From NCBI GenBank assembly GCA_902776725.1, contig CACYQX010000012.1:1-37902 (forward strand): a stretch of 37,902 nucleotides of DNA. Direction: 5' to 3'. Within the stretch, counting starts at the first letter, position 1, and the number at the start of each line of letters is the position of its first letter. The notes below the pieces were generated by a model. That model saw only the letters and a program-made list of their open reading frames with translations, had not been told where the DNA came from and ran no database searches. Origin of the DNA: an uncultured Eubacteriales bacterium (GTDB taxonomy: Bacteria; Bacillota; Clostridia; Peptostreptococcales; Anaerovoracaceae). The position numbers and the translations under genes were made by a program. Below are positions 8,612 through 15,693 of this stretch, in pieces.

Positions 8612-9517
8612 TTATTTCTGCGCTCCACAAGAGGAACATTTATATCCGGTCACTATTTCTTCGTCGTAAGCCTCTTGAGCGACAACAGTTTCGTAGTGTC
8701 CCTGTTCAGGTACTGCCTCGTGGTGAATTATTTTTTGCTCACCCGGTATATAATCCATTATTGTGCTGTAATGTCTTTGGGCGACAGGCAAGGTAAACAT
8801 GTGGGCTTGCGCTTCCTCCTCCGTGGCCCACATCTTGCCGTCGCCTGTTTTATATCCTACAACATACCATTCATCCTCATGATAGATTTCATCATAAGCA
8901 TCCTGTCCTTCAACATCAACTACCCACACTTCTTCTGTCACAGCATCATGATGCACAGTTGTTGTTACAGCCACCCAATTATGCTCATGTGCGCTTGGCT
9001 GAGAGGGCTGCGCCGGCTGACTAAGGGGTGTCTGAGCCGGCTGAGAAGGTGCTTGCTGTGCAGGCTGAGACGGTGTCCCTGCTGCTACTTCAGTCGGTTC
9101 TTCTATAATTTCTTCCAAGATTTCAGTTTCTTCCTGCACCGCTGCAGTCTCTACACTATTATGCGACACCATATTAGGCTTTATTGTATAAATCTTACCC
9201 TCAGACTCTAATTCAAGGTCTGTTCCCGTATTTTTTGCAATTTCCATTAGTTTATGAGTAGAAATGAGCCCGTTCTCTAGATCAGATTCAGATAGCCATT
9301 CAGGAAGGGTTTCTACCTTAATCATTGCCGGGCTGATTGTTACTACTTCAAATGACACAAGTTCCTCTTCAGCATCGATTTCAACTTCTATATTATCTTG
9401 GGATTCTTCCATTACAGACTCTTCAGGATGTGCTGTGTCTTCTTTACTACATGCAACCAAGCATACTGCCAGCATCGTAACAAGTATCAGCGATAATATT
9501 TTTCTAGAATTACTCAT
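8612..9517 (-). CDS. Putative lipoprotein with His/Tyr-rich C-terminal repeat and CxxC tail
   Basis: 301 residues, function unknown. Chosen start: ATG 9517, which has GGAAGA upstream and gives a lipoprotein signal peptide MSNSRKILSLILVTMLAVC with lipobox LVAC (lipidated Cys 23). After an acidic linker comes a small domain (about 65-125: PEWLSESDLENG, LMEIAKNTGTDLEL). A Pro/Gln/Ser-rich spacer built on repeated 'PSQPAQ' units is next. The C-terminal third has two related copies of a motif: TVHHDAVTEE ... QDAYDEI and IIHHEAVPEQ ... QEAYDEEIVTGYKC. The protein ends with KCSSCGAQK, a CxxC pair. The His pairs and the CxxC suggest metal binding, but that is inference. It is a single gene with its own promoter and terminator. 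Confidence 0.75.
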   Translation of the reverse strand: MSNSRKILSLILVTMLAVCLVACSKEDTAHPEESVMEESQDNIEVEIDAEEELVSFEVVTISPAMIKVETLPEWLSESDLENGLISTHKLMEIAKNTGTDLELESEGKIYTIKPNMVSHNSVETAAVQEETEILEEIIEEPTEVAAGTPSQPAQQAPSQPAQTPLSQPAQPSQPSAHEHNWVAVTTTVHHDAVTEEVWVVDVEGQDAYDEIYHEDEWYVVGYKTGDGKMWATEEEAQAHMFTLPVAQRHYSTIMDYIPGEQKIIHHEAVPEQGHYETVVAQEAYDEEIVTGYKCSSCGAQK

Positions 9518-9560
9518 TCTTTCTTCCGGCCCTAAAACTACTGACCGTTCCTCCAATTTC

Positions 9561-9588
9561 ACTCTACTTTAGTACCCCCCCGAGTCAA
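9561..9588 (-). promoter_or_regulatory. Probable promoter of the lipoprotein gene
   Basis: Minus strand TTGACT (9583-9588), 16 bases, TAGAGT (9561-9566). The implied start near 9554 supports translation from the ATG at 9517 rather than from the upstream in-frame GTG at 9562. Confidence 0.45.
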
Positions 9589-9635
9589 GGAAAATTTTGA
9601 CATTTAGCAAAAAATATGATAAAAAATATGTATCC

Positions 9636-9666
9636 GGTGAGGTGGCAAAGTCCCTCACCTTTTTTA
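9636..9666 (+). terminator. Plus-strand intrinsic terminator with no gene in front of it
   Basis: The arms GGTGAGG (9636-9642) and CCTCACC (9653-9659) are followed by seven T residues. No plus-strand gene precedes it. A TTGACA box lies at 9597-9602 with an A/T-rich -10-like stretch (TAAAAA, 9620-9625). A very short transcript (about 35-40 nt) or the relic of a lost gene are both possible. Confidence 0.7.
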
Positions 9667-9691
9667 TTTTCCAGCGAGCCCGCAGGCAATG

Positions 9692-9697
9692 TATAAT
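9692..9697 (+). promoter_or_regulatory. Minus-10 element for the small gene at 9730
   Basis: A perfect TATAAT lies 33 bases before the ATG at 9730. The -35 region (TTCCAG at 17 bases) is poor, so this is a candidate only. Confidence 0.35.
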
Positions 9698-9729
9698 GAT
9701 TACAGAATAAAGGAATGAGGGCAAAGTAT

Positions 9730-9915
9730 ATGACATTTGAATGGGAATTGGAAAGTAAATACCGTGAAGGCATGGAAAAAGGCATGGAAGCTGGCGTTGT
9801 TGCCGGAAACCGCGAGGCCATCAAAAAGATGCTCACCAAACTCCTTCCCGAGGAGATAATTGCCATGGGCTTCTCCAAGGAAGACGTTGAAGCAGTATGC
9901 GAGGCAACCGATTAA
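9730..9915 (+). CDS. Small protein resembling the C-terminal tail of Rpn/PD-(D/E)XK transposase-like nucleases
   Basis: 61 residues from ATG 9730. GAGG lies 9 bases upstream; the alternative ATG at 9715 overlaps that site and is unlikely. The sequence has an acidic aromatic start (MTFEWELESKYREG) and a Gly-Met/Glu-Lys-Gly helix (MEKGMEAGVVAGNREA). It closes with LLPEEIIAMGFSKEDVEAVCE. This order (YREGMEKG repeat, then a short 'eeIa.lg.s.eeV' HTH-like end) is what the C-termini of Rpn-family recombination-promoting nucleases look like. The nuclease domain is absent. It could be a decayed remnant, but it keeps a -10 box, a ribosome binding site and its own terminator, so it may be expressed as a stand-alone small protein. 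Confidence 0.5.
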   Translation: MTFEWELESKYREGMEKGMEAGVVAGNREAIKKMLTKLLPEEIIAMGFSKEDVEAVCEATD

Positions 9916-9923
9916 AGCAAATG

Positions 9924-9960
9924 AAAAAGGACCGGCGCGCGGCCGGTCCTTTATATTTTT
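9924..9960. terminator. Bidirectional terminator between the small gene and gdhA
   Basis: A 9-bp GC-rich stem AGGACCGGC/GCCGGTCCT (9928-9936, 9942-9950) has a GCGCG loop. It is flanked by A5 on the left and a T-rich run on the right, so it serves both converging genes. Confidence 0.9.
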
Positions 9961-9963
9961 TGC

Positions 9964-11307
9964 TTATACAATACCCTGCATCATCATAGCTTCCGCAACT
10001 CTTTCGAAGCCTGCGATGTTTGCACCAGCGATGAGGTTGTCACCGAGGTTGTAGCGCTCGCAAGCGTCTACGGAGAGCTTAAAGATATTAACCATGATGC
10101 CTTCGAGTTGTCTGTAAACATCTTCTTCCGAGAAGATGATATGCTCAGCGTTCTGGCTCATCTCGAGGCAGGAGCATGCTACGCCGCCTGCGTTTGCAGC
10201 CTTTGATGGACCAACTACTACGCCGTTCTCCTGGAGATAAGCGATGGCTTCATTGGTTGTAGGCATGTTAGCACCTTCGCAAAGGAATTTGCAGCCGTTA
10301 GCAACCATTGTCTGAGCGTCTTCCATATGGATTTCGTTCTGTGTAGCACATGGGATATAGAGGTCAGCCTTAACTTCCCACGGCTTCTTGCCTGCAAAGA
10401 ACTTTGATCCCGGGAACTTCTCTGCATATGGTGAGCAGATATTCTTGCCGGATCCACGGAGCTCGAGGAGATAGTCGATCTTCTCGCCGCTTACGCCTTC
10501 TTCGTCAAGGATATATCCATCCGGACCGGAGATTGTGATAACCTTTGCGCCGAGCTCTGTAAGCTTCTTTGCTGTTCCCCAGCTTACGTTACCGAATCCG
10601 GAGATGGCAACTGTCTTACCCTTAAGCTCTTCGCCGAAGTGTTTCAGCATCTCGCGAGCATAGAATACGATTCCGTATCCTGTAGCTTCTGTTCTTCCTG
10701 CGAGACCGCCGTTAGATGTTCCCTTACCTGTCCAAGTACCGTCGTACTGGTTGGTAATTCTCTTATACTGACCCATCATATAGCCAATTTCTCTTCCGCC
10801 TACGCCGAGGTCTCCTGCAGGAACGTCGGTGTTCGGTCCGATATGTCTATAAAGCTCAGTGATGAACGACTGGCAGAATCTCATAATTTCGCCGTCGGAC
10901 TTTCCGTTAGGATCAAAGTCCGAGCCACCCTTACCACCGCCGATTGGCAGACCCGTAAGGCTGTTCTTGAAAATCTGCTCAAATCCGAGGAACTTAAGAA
11001 TTCCCGGATATACGTTTGGTGCAAATCTGAGACCGCCCTTATATGGTCCAAGAGCACTGTTGAACTCAAATCTGTAACCGCGGTTAACCTGAACCTTACC
11101 GTTGTCATCAACCCAAGGAACTCTGAACATGATTCCTCTTTCCGGCTCGATGAGTCTCTCGATGAGACCGGCTTCGATATACTCCGGATGAGCTTCGAGT
11201 ACCGGCTCGATTGATGTGAGAACTTCCTCTACAGTCTGAAGAAATTCAGGCTCATTAGCGTTCTTTTCCTTGGCGATGTCAATGTACTTCTGAACTAAAT
11301 TGGCCAT
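9964..11307 (-). CDS. gdhA: NADP-specific glutamate dehydrogenase
   Basis: 447 residues, the usual length for hexameric bacterial GdhA (small family). It catalyses 2-oxoglutarate + NH4+ + NADPH to glutamate, or the reverse. Visible motifs are FNSALGPYKGGLRF with substrate Lys 90, the catalytic-loop PIGGGKGGSDFDP with Lys 126, and NTDVPAGDLGVGGREIGYM with the catalytic Asp. The Rossmann motif GFGNVSWGTAKKLTELGAKV follows. NADP preference is inferred from the family type, not proven. Translation starts at an ATG with AGAGGAAG upstream. The gene stands alone between a structured leader (11329-11374) and a strong terminator. Confidence 0.96.
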   Translation of the reverse strand: MANLVQKYIDIAKEKNANEPEFLQTVEEVLTSIEPVLEAHPEYIEAGLIERLIEPERGIMFRVPWVDDNGKVQVNRGYRFEFNSALGPYKGGLRFAPNVYPGILKFLGFEQIFKNSLTGLPIGGGKGGSDFDPNGKSDGEIMRFCQSFITELYRHIGPNTDVPAGDLGVGGREIGYMMGQYKRITNQYDGTWTGKGTSNGGLAGRTEATGYGIVFYAREMLKHFGEELKGKTVAISGFGNVSWGTAKKLTELGAKVITISGPDGYILDEEGVSGEKIDYLLELRGSGKNICSPYAEKFPGSKFFAGKKPWEVKADLYIPCATQNEIHMEDAQTMVANGCKFLCEGANMPTTNEAIAYLQENGVVVGPSKAANAGGVACSCLEMSQNAEHIIFSEEDVYRQLEGIMVNIFKLSVDACERYNLGDNLIAGANIAGFERVAEAMMMQGIV

Positions 11308-11328
11308 TTTGACTTCCTCTTTTCTTCT

Positions 11329-11374
11329 TAAATAAATTGCAATTTATTTATCGAAAACGGGCCTATTCCCGTTT
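11329..11374 (-). promoter_or_regulatory. Structured 5' leader of gdhA (perfect palindrome plus GC hairpin)
   Basis: The predicted gdhA mRNA leader (start near 11376) contains a hairpin with arms AAACGGG/CCCGTTT (11355-11361, 11368-11374). Directly after it is a perfect 22-base palindrome at 11329-11350 whose half-site is TAAATAAATTG. It ends about 21 bases before the ATG, next to the ribosome binding site. It could be a protein operator or an RNA stem controlling translation. Neither is shown. Confidence 0.55.
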
Positions 11375-11382
11375 CCAAAATG

Positions 11383-11411
11383 AGTGTATCACCGCCATAT
11401 TTTATAGTCAA
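11383..11411 (-). promoter_or_regulatory. Promoter of gdhA
   Basis: Minus strand TTGACT (11406-11411), 17 bases, TACACT (11383-11388). It predicts a leader of about 70 bases. Confidence 0.6.
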
Positions 11412-11433
11412 TGATTCCAAAGATATAGCGCAA

Positions 11434-11484
11434 CAAAAAAGCGCCTTGCGGCAATAAGTATTTTGTTGCCACAAGAACGCGCCC
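11434..11484 (-). terminator. Terminator of trmL
   Basis: On the minus strand the arms TTGTGGCAA and TTGCCGCAA pair (one G-U), with outer GCGC/GCGC pairs, and TTTTTTG follows. It also separates trmL from the gdhA promoter. Confidence 0.75.
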
Positions 11485-11551
11485 GTTTTTTGCAAGTAAA
11501 AAACAAAAACTTCATCACTTCATCAAAAGAGTGTATGCTTGAGTTTTTAAT

Positions 11552-12034
11552 CTATTCCAGGTTAGGAAAACCAAGCTGCCTCAGCGCCTCAAAAAGAACG
11601 ATGTTTGCCGAGTTAGAAAGATTGAACGACCTGAGCCGAGTCTCCGCGCTCATAGGAATTCTAATGGACTGTTCCTCGTGCTCCGCAATAAAATCCCGTG
11701 GGAGTCCTGCGGTCTCGCGACCAAAGAGAAACATATCGCCGTCGCGATATTCTATGTCCGTGAACCTATGCTTTCCTTTGGTCGTCGCGAGAAACATTCT
11801 GCCCTCTTCACATTTGTCGCGATACTTCTCCATGAACTCATCGAGCGACTCGTGAACCTCAAGCGTAACATAGGGCCAATAGTCGAGACCCGCACGCTTA
11901 AGCGACTTATCGTCAATAGAAAAACCGAGTGGCTTTACAAGATGGAGCACACTCCCCGTCGCCGCGCAGCTCCTCGCAATATTCCCCGTATTGGGCGGAA
12001 TCTCCGGTTCCACCAAAACCACATGAAGCGCCAA
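11552..12034 (-). CDS. trmL: tRNA (cytidine/uridine-34 2'-O)-methyltransferase TrmL
   Basis: 160 residues, a minimal SPOUT-class methyltransferase that 2'-O-methylates the wobble base of tRNA-Leu isoacceptors with S-adenosylmethionine. The knot motifs are clear: an N-terminal PEIPPNTGNIARSCAATG segment, GRETAGLP in the middle and IPMSAETRLRSFNLSNSANIVLFEALRQLG at the C-terminus. The start codon is TTG at 12034, supported by TTTTGGAGG 8 bases upstream and by alignment to the usual 'hVvLvePeIPpNtG' beginning. No ATG fits. It is transcribed alone, divergent from the tRNA-Lys. Confidence 0.93.
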   Translation of the reverse strand: MALHVVLVEPEIPPNTGNIARSCAATGSVLHLVKPLGFSIDDKSLKRAGLDYWPYVTLEVHESLDEFMEKYRDKCEEGRMFLATTKGKHRFTDIEYRDGDMFLFGRETAGLPRDFIAEHEEQSIRIPMSAETRLRSFNLSNSANIVLFEALRQLGFPNLE

Positions 12035-12088
12035 AATTTAAACCTCCAAAAGCCTTTTCCAAATCGGCACAAAGCCCTATTTTTCAAT

Positions 12089-12117
12089 TTGACAAGTGCT
12101 ATTCATTGTGATATTAT
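12089..12117 (+). promoter_or_regulatory. Strong promoter of tRNA-Lys
   Basis: TTGACA (12089-12094), 17 bases, TATTAT (12112-12117). The start near 12124 leaves about 34 bases of 5' precursor. Confidence 0.75.
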
Positions 12118-12157
12118 AACCCTTGCGTTAAATTGGCGCAAACCCATATAAGCATAT

Positions 12158-12233
12158 GCGCGATTAGCTCAGTTGGTAGAGCACCTGACTCTTAATCAGG
12201 GTGTCCAGGGTTCGAGCCCCTGATCGCGCACCA
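12158..12233 (+). tRNA. tRNA-Lys (anticodon CTT)
   Basis: A 76-nt cloverleaf: acceptor GCGCGAT/ATCGCGC, D arm GCTC..GAGC, anticodon stem CCTGA/TCAGG with loop CTCTTAA (anticodon CTT, codon AAG). The T arm is CAGGG/CCCTG with TTCGAGC. The CCA end is encoded in the DNA. All stems are perfect. Confidence 0.98.
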
Positions 12234-12236
12234 AAT

Positions 12237-12266
12237 AAAACGGAGGCCAATTATGCCCCCGTTTTT
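12237..12266 (+). terminator. Terminator after tRNA-Lys
   Basis: The arms AAAACGG..GGC and GCC..CCGTTTTT have one internal mismatch and start 4 bases after the CCA end. Read-through into the NusG_II gene is possible, since no separate promoter is obvious for it. Confidence 0.65.
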
Positions 12267-12313
12267 ATGTATCGGGCGCATTAGGATTTTTGCAGGAAAC
12301 TTTAGCTGGCATC

Positions 12314-12685
12314 ATGAAGAACATTATAAAAAAAGCCGATATAATTTTGTTTATCGTCCTGGTCCTTCTTGGGGCCGTTCTTACTGTGGGATCCCTCGTG
12401 GGAAGTTCCGACAAAACCCAAGTCCTCATCACTGTTGAAGGCAAAGTCTATGGAACCTACCCTCTTTCCAAGGACAAAACAATTAATATTGAACAGGATG
12501 GTCGTTTCAATCAGGTGGTAATAGAAGACGGACAAGTTCACATGCACGAAGCCAACTGTGATAACCAGCTCTGCGTACGTCAAGGAACCATAAGCAAGAG
12601 CAGTATCCCTATTGTCTGCCTGCCAAATATGGTCGTTGTAACGATTGTTAACGGAGAGGAGGAAGTAGATGTCCTCTCAAACTAA
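12314..12685 (+). CDS. NusG domain II-containing membrane-anchored protein (EetA-like)
   Basis: 123 residues from ATG 12314. An N-terminal anchor (KADIILFIVLVLLGAVLTVG) is followed by an extracytoplasmic NusG_II domain. This contains VLITVEGKVYGTYPL and the conserved Cys-containing stretch HEANCDNQLCVRQG ... IVCLPNMVVVTI. The domain is not the transcription factor NusG. Stand-alone NusG_II proteins of Firmicutes sit beside Gx-type membrane proteins and FMN-binding or ApbE proteins. In Listeria the related pair EetA/EetB belongs to extracellular electron transfer. The gene overlaps the next one by 17 bases, so they form an operon. The start is uncertain: a TTG at 12290 opens the same frame, and neither start has a strong ribosome binding site. 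Confidence 0.8.
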   Translation: MKNIIKKADIILFIVLVLLGAVLTVGSLVGSSDKTQVLITVEGKVYGTYPLSKDKTINIEQDGRFNQVVIEDGQVHMHEANCDNQLCVRQGTISKSSIPIVCLPNMVVVTIVNGEEEVDVLSN

Positions 12686-13181
12686 AAACCGTAGAATCGC
12701 CATGGCGGCACTTCTCGCCGCACTTGCGCTCATATTCTCATACGTAGAAGCGATGATACCCTCACCTGTCGCAATCCCCGGGGTAAAGCTCGGTGTTGCC
12801 AATCTGGTAATACTCATCGCACTCTATCAACTGGATTTCAAATACGCGCTCGCAATCAATCTGGTGCGAATAGTCATAAGCGGCCTGCTCTTCTCCGGCG
12901 TGTTCGGAATTCTATACTCCCTCGCAGGGGGAATGCTCTCCCTCATGGTTATGTGGTTCCTAAAGAAAACCGACCTCTTCAGCATAGTGGGTGTCAGCAT
13001 GGCGGGAGGTGTAGCACATAACATAGGCCAAATCCTGGTGGCAAGTGCAGTCGTATCCGACCTAAAGATGTTCGCATATCTACCAATACTCATGTTCTCA
13101 GGAATTATAAGCGGTGTGCTCATCGGATTCCTTTGCCACTACGTAACGCTGGCGCTAAAACTAGATAAGTTAAAACAATAG
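12669..13181 (+). CDS. Gx-type membrane protein (heptaprenyl diphosphate synthase component I-like, EetB-like)
   Basis: 170 residues with about five membrane helices. The N-terminal pattern RRIAMAALLAALALIFSYVEAMIPSP is followed by IPGVKLGVANLVILIALY. The helix with ALAINLVRIVISGLLFSG and the segment AGGMLSLMVMWFLKK are next, and then GGVAHNIGQILVA. These are the signatures of the family annotated as 'heptaprenyl diphosphate synthase component I' or Gx transporter, related to ECF S-components. It starts inside the upstream gene with GGAGAGGAGG before ATG. A role in passing electrons or in handling quinone or flavin is inferred from the family context in electron-transfer loci. No substrate can be named. 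Confidence 0.85.
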   Translation: MSSQTKNRRIAMAALLAALALIFSYVEAMIPSPVAIPGVKLGVANLVILIALYQLDFKYALAINLVRIVISGLLFSGVFGILYSLAGGMLSLMVMWFLKKTDLFSIVGVSMAGGVAHNIGQILVASAVVSDLKMFAYLPILMFSGIISGVLIGFLCHYVTLALKLDKLKQ

Positions 13182-13206
13182 AAAAGTAATACAAGACGAA
13201 AATATA

Positions 13207-13242
13207 AAAGAAGGTCATCCATGCGGATGGCCTTCTTTTTTT
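13207..13242 (+). terminator. Terminator of the NusG_II/Gx operon
   Basis: A 14-bp stem, AAAGAAGGTCATCC against GGATGGCCTTCTTT with one wobble pair, has an ATGC loop and is followed by a T run. Confidence 0.9.
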
Positions 13243-13254
13243 AGCAAATGGATC

Positions 13255-13286
13255 ATAAAAAATGGAGGAGCCTTAGCCCCTCCATT
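13255..13286 (-). terminator. Terminator of the flavoprotein reductase gene
   Basis: The arms AATGGAGG (13261-13268) and CCTCCATT (13279-13286) are followed by a T run on the minus strand. It stands back to back with the plus-strand terminator at 13207-13242. Confidence 0.85.
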
Positions 13287-13306
13287 AAACCAATTGCTCA
13301 GTTTTA

Positions 13307-15583
13307 TTATTCTCCAACAGATTCCTCTGCAGCAGCGTTTGTTCCGGCGATTCTACCGAATACCATTACGTCAGCTACAGCATTACCACCGAGACGGTTA
13401 CCGCCGTGGATTCCACCGGTAACTTCGCCGGCAGCATAGAGTCCAGGAATAATCTCACCGGCTTCGTTCAATACGTGTGCATCTGTATCGATTACGAGAC
13501 CACCCATTGTGTGGTGGATAGCCGGCTTACGCGGTGTAGCGAAGAATGGACCGTTGTCAATCTTCTGATCGAATGCAGTTCTGTTGAAGTCAGGATCGTT
13601 AGCGGCATCAACATATCCGTTGAACTTTTCAACTTCTTCAACGAATGTTGCGATGGTTGCATCGTCATAGCCCATTAACTTACCTAATTCTTCAAGAGTG
13701 TCTGCCTTATAAGCACGGCCATTTTCAACTTCAACTTCCCAATCTGAGAGCCATCTAGCTTCTTCAGCAATGTCGATGTCAGCAATCAAGAAGAAGAGTC
13801 CACCATTATCAATTGCAGCCTGAGCAATAGTATCACGAGGTGAAGTCTCAGCTACGAAACGCTTACCTTCCTGGTTAAACATGATGTAGTTAGCTGACTG
13901 CTGCGGAATGAGTCCTGTGAACAAGTCTCCGGATACCGGATCGGAAACGTGCATCAGCTGGATAAAGTTCATGCCTGTTAAAGCAGCACCTGCCTGGAGA
14001 CCCATCTTGATACCATCACCGGTCTGACCGCTGGCATTGGTAGTTTTCATATCATCTGGAATTTCAGCCCAATAGGTATTGTATTCCTGACACATTTCAA
14101 TGTTGTTACCAAAACCGCCGCAAGCAAGGATAACTGCCTTGTTAGCATGTAAGATAACTTCTGTTCCGTCAGCCTGCTCGGCCTTAACGCCAACAACTCT
14201 GCCGTCTTCAATAATCAGTTCCTTACCTGCTGTTTCATACATTATTTCGCCGGCTGCAGCAATAACTGGCTCAAGCGCAACAACGTATTCAGTACCCTTG
14301 ATCATTGAAGTGTTATGGCCTCTACGCCACATAGCTCCTGTAGGCTGGGTTACCTTGGAATTATCCCACTGGATTCCCTTTTCGCCTAACCAAGCAATAG
14401 CATCCATAGCCTTTTCGGTCAGAACGCTAACCAGGTCGTAGTTACCATAAACGGTTTCGCCATTCAGGTCTGTACGCAGACCATGGTACATTGTCTGGAA
14501 TTTGTGAAGCTCAACAGAATCAAAGTGCTTGGATCTATCACCGGCCAAGTATTCTTCAATCTGTGCCTTTAAGGTTAAGAAATCAGCCTGATACTCTTCG
14601 GGAAGAGTATTAACATCAACGGATGCATACTGTTCCAATGTAGTATCTTCGCCTGCTACAGGATCAAACTGTGCAGCCCACTCAGTATCTGCAGCGTTCA
14701 TAGCACCACCGCAAACAACTGTGTTACCACCGAGCATTGAAGTCTTTTCAATGAGGATAACAGATGCTCCACCATCGGCTGCAGCAAGGGCGCTGGCCAT
14801 ACCGGCTCCGCCGCCGCCAACAACGATAACGTCAGCAGTCTTTTCAATAGTATCCTGTGGTTTAGCTTTTCCATCGATAGCATCCAAAGCAGCCTGATCA
14901 CCACCGGCTTCTTTTACTGCCTCTTTAACTGCATAGATGATAGCGTTACTTGTAACAGTTGCACCTGTTACAGCATCAACGTTTGTGGTCTGCAGTTCAA
15001 CAATCTTGCTTGGAACTCTCTCAAGAGCAACACTTGCAACAGTTGCTGTCTCCTGATGATCCTTAACATTGACAGCTTCGATCTTGTCTTCTCCCAGAAC
15101 AACTTCTACTGTCATCTTGCCATTACGGCCGCTTACTGTCTCTTCATAAGTGCCGGCTGTGAATAGAGCACCGCCTTCAGCAGGCTCATCCGCAGTTTCC
15201 GGTGCTTCGCCTGATGCCTCAGCAAGAGCCATAGCTACCGCTTCTTTGATAGCATCACTTGTCATTGTAGCGCCGGTTACGCCGTCAACTTCTGTTGTGC
15301 CGTTTGTGATGATATCGTCGATAACGATTTCTTTGGCATCGTCAGTCTCTGCACGTCCGGCAGTTTCTGAATCGCTTACAATCTGAATGTCTTCGATTGC
15401 AGTTTCGGAAACTGTAACCTCTACTTCAAGTGTGCCGCCAAAACCGGATCCTGTTCCTTTGTAGGTTCCGGCTGTGTATATTGCTTCGCCACCATCTGCA
15501 GGTGTGGGATCAGCCTTCTGTCCGCAAGCAGCAAGCGAAAGCACTAGCAATACACTTAGAAATAATACTACTAGCTTTTTCAT
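13307..15583 (-). CDS. Extracytoplasmic flavoprotein reductase lipoprotein: two FMN-binding domains plus FAD-dependent fumarate/enoate-reductase-like domain
   Basis: 758 residues. The signal peptide has lipobox LAAC (Cys 20). Two FMN_bind domains follow (about 35-120 and 140-225). Each carries the covalent flavinylation motif: D-G-V-TGAT-M-T (Thr 108) and D-A-V-TGAT-V-T (Thr 211). An FAD-binding domain starts at VIVVGGGGAGMASALAAADGG (about 252) with IEKTSMLGGNT. The catalytic region contains TSPRDTIAQ (candidate proton-donor Arg), HHTMGG and GGIHGGNRLGGNA, matching the His and Arg that bind carboxylates in flavocytochrome c fumarate and urocanate reductases. The Thr-Glu pair of true fumarate reductases is not evident, so the substrate may be another unsaturated acid. 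Extracellular FMN-bearing reductases of this type use ApbE; no apbE lies in this window. AAGGAGG precedes the ATG, and TATAAT (minus strand) lies at 15622-15627. Confidence 0.9.
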   Translation of the reverse strand: MKKLVVLFLSVLLVLSLAACGQKADPTPADGGEAIYTAGTYKGTGSGFGGTLEVEVTVSETAIEDIQIVSDSETAGRAETDDAKEIVIDDIITNGTTEVDGVTGATMTSDAIKEAVAMALAEASGEAPETADEPAEGGALFTAGTYEETVSGRNGKMTVEVVLGEDKIEAVNVKDHQETATVASVALERVPSKIVELQTTNVDAVTGATVTSNAIIYAVKEAVKEAGGDQAALDAIDGKAKPQDTIEKTADVIVVGGGGAGMASALAAADGGASVILIEKTSMLGGNTVVCGGAMNAADTEWAAQFDPVAGEDTTLEQYASVDVNTLPEEYQADFLTLKAQIEEYLAGDRSKHFDSVELHKFQTMYHGLRTDLNGETVYGNYDLVSVLTEKAMDAIAWLGEKGIQWDNSKVTQPTGAMWRRGHNTSMIKGTEYVVALEPVIAAAGEIMYETAGKELIIEDGRVVGVKAEQADGTEVILHANKAVILACGGFGNNIEMCQEYNTYWAEIPDDMKTTNASGQTGDGIKMGLQAGAALTGMNFIQLMHVSDPVSGDLFTGLIPQQSANYIMFNQEGKRFVAETSPRDTIAQAAIDNGGLFFLIADIDIAEEARWLSDWEVEVENGRAYKADTLEELGKLMGYDDATIATFVEEVEKFNGYVDAANDPDFNRTAFDQKIDNGPFFATPRKPAIHHTMGGLVIDTDAHVLNEAGEIIPGLYAAGEVTGGIHGGNRLGGNAVADVMVFGRIAGTNAAAEESVGE

Positions 15584-15640
15584 TTTTCCTCCTTATTAGT
15601 GATAACATTACCAGACGCATTATTATACACTTTTTGAGCA

Positions 15641-15666
15641 AAAAGAAAAGTGCGCTTTCGCGCACT
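15641..15666 (-). terminator. Terminator of the nucleosidase gene
   Basis: The arms AGTGCGC and GCGCACT (15649-15655, 15660-15666) have a TTTC loop on the plus strand and are followed on the minus strand by TTTTCTTTTT. It lies immediately upstream of the reductase promoter region. Confidence 0.85.
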
Positions 15667-15693
15667 AAATAACAAAAGTATTTCTCTAAAAAG

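Noticed and set aside
9585-9878. Minus-strand frame of 97 codons opposite the small Rpn-tail gene
   Set aside because: It runs through the plus-strand promoter and terminator, and has poor composition and no clear ribosome binding site. The plus-strand frame has all signals.
13307-15583. Firm call as fumarate reductase
   Set aside because: The substrate loop does not show the fumarate-specific Thr-Glu pair, so only the wider enoate-reductase class is supported.
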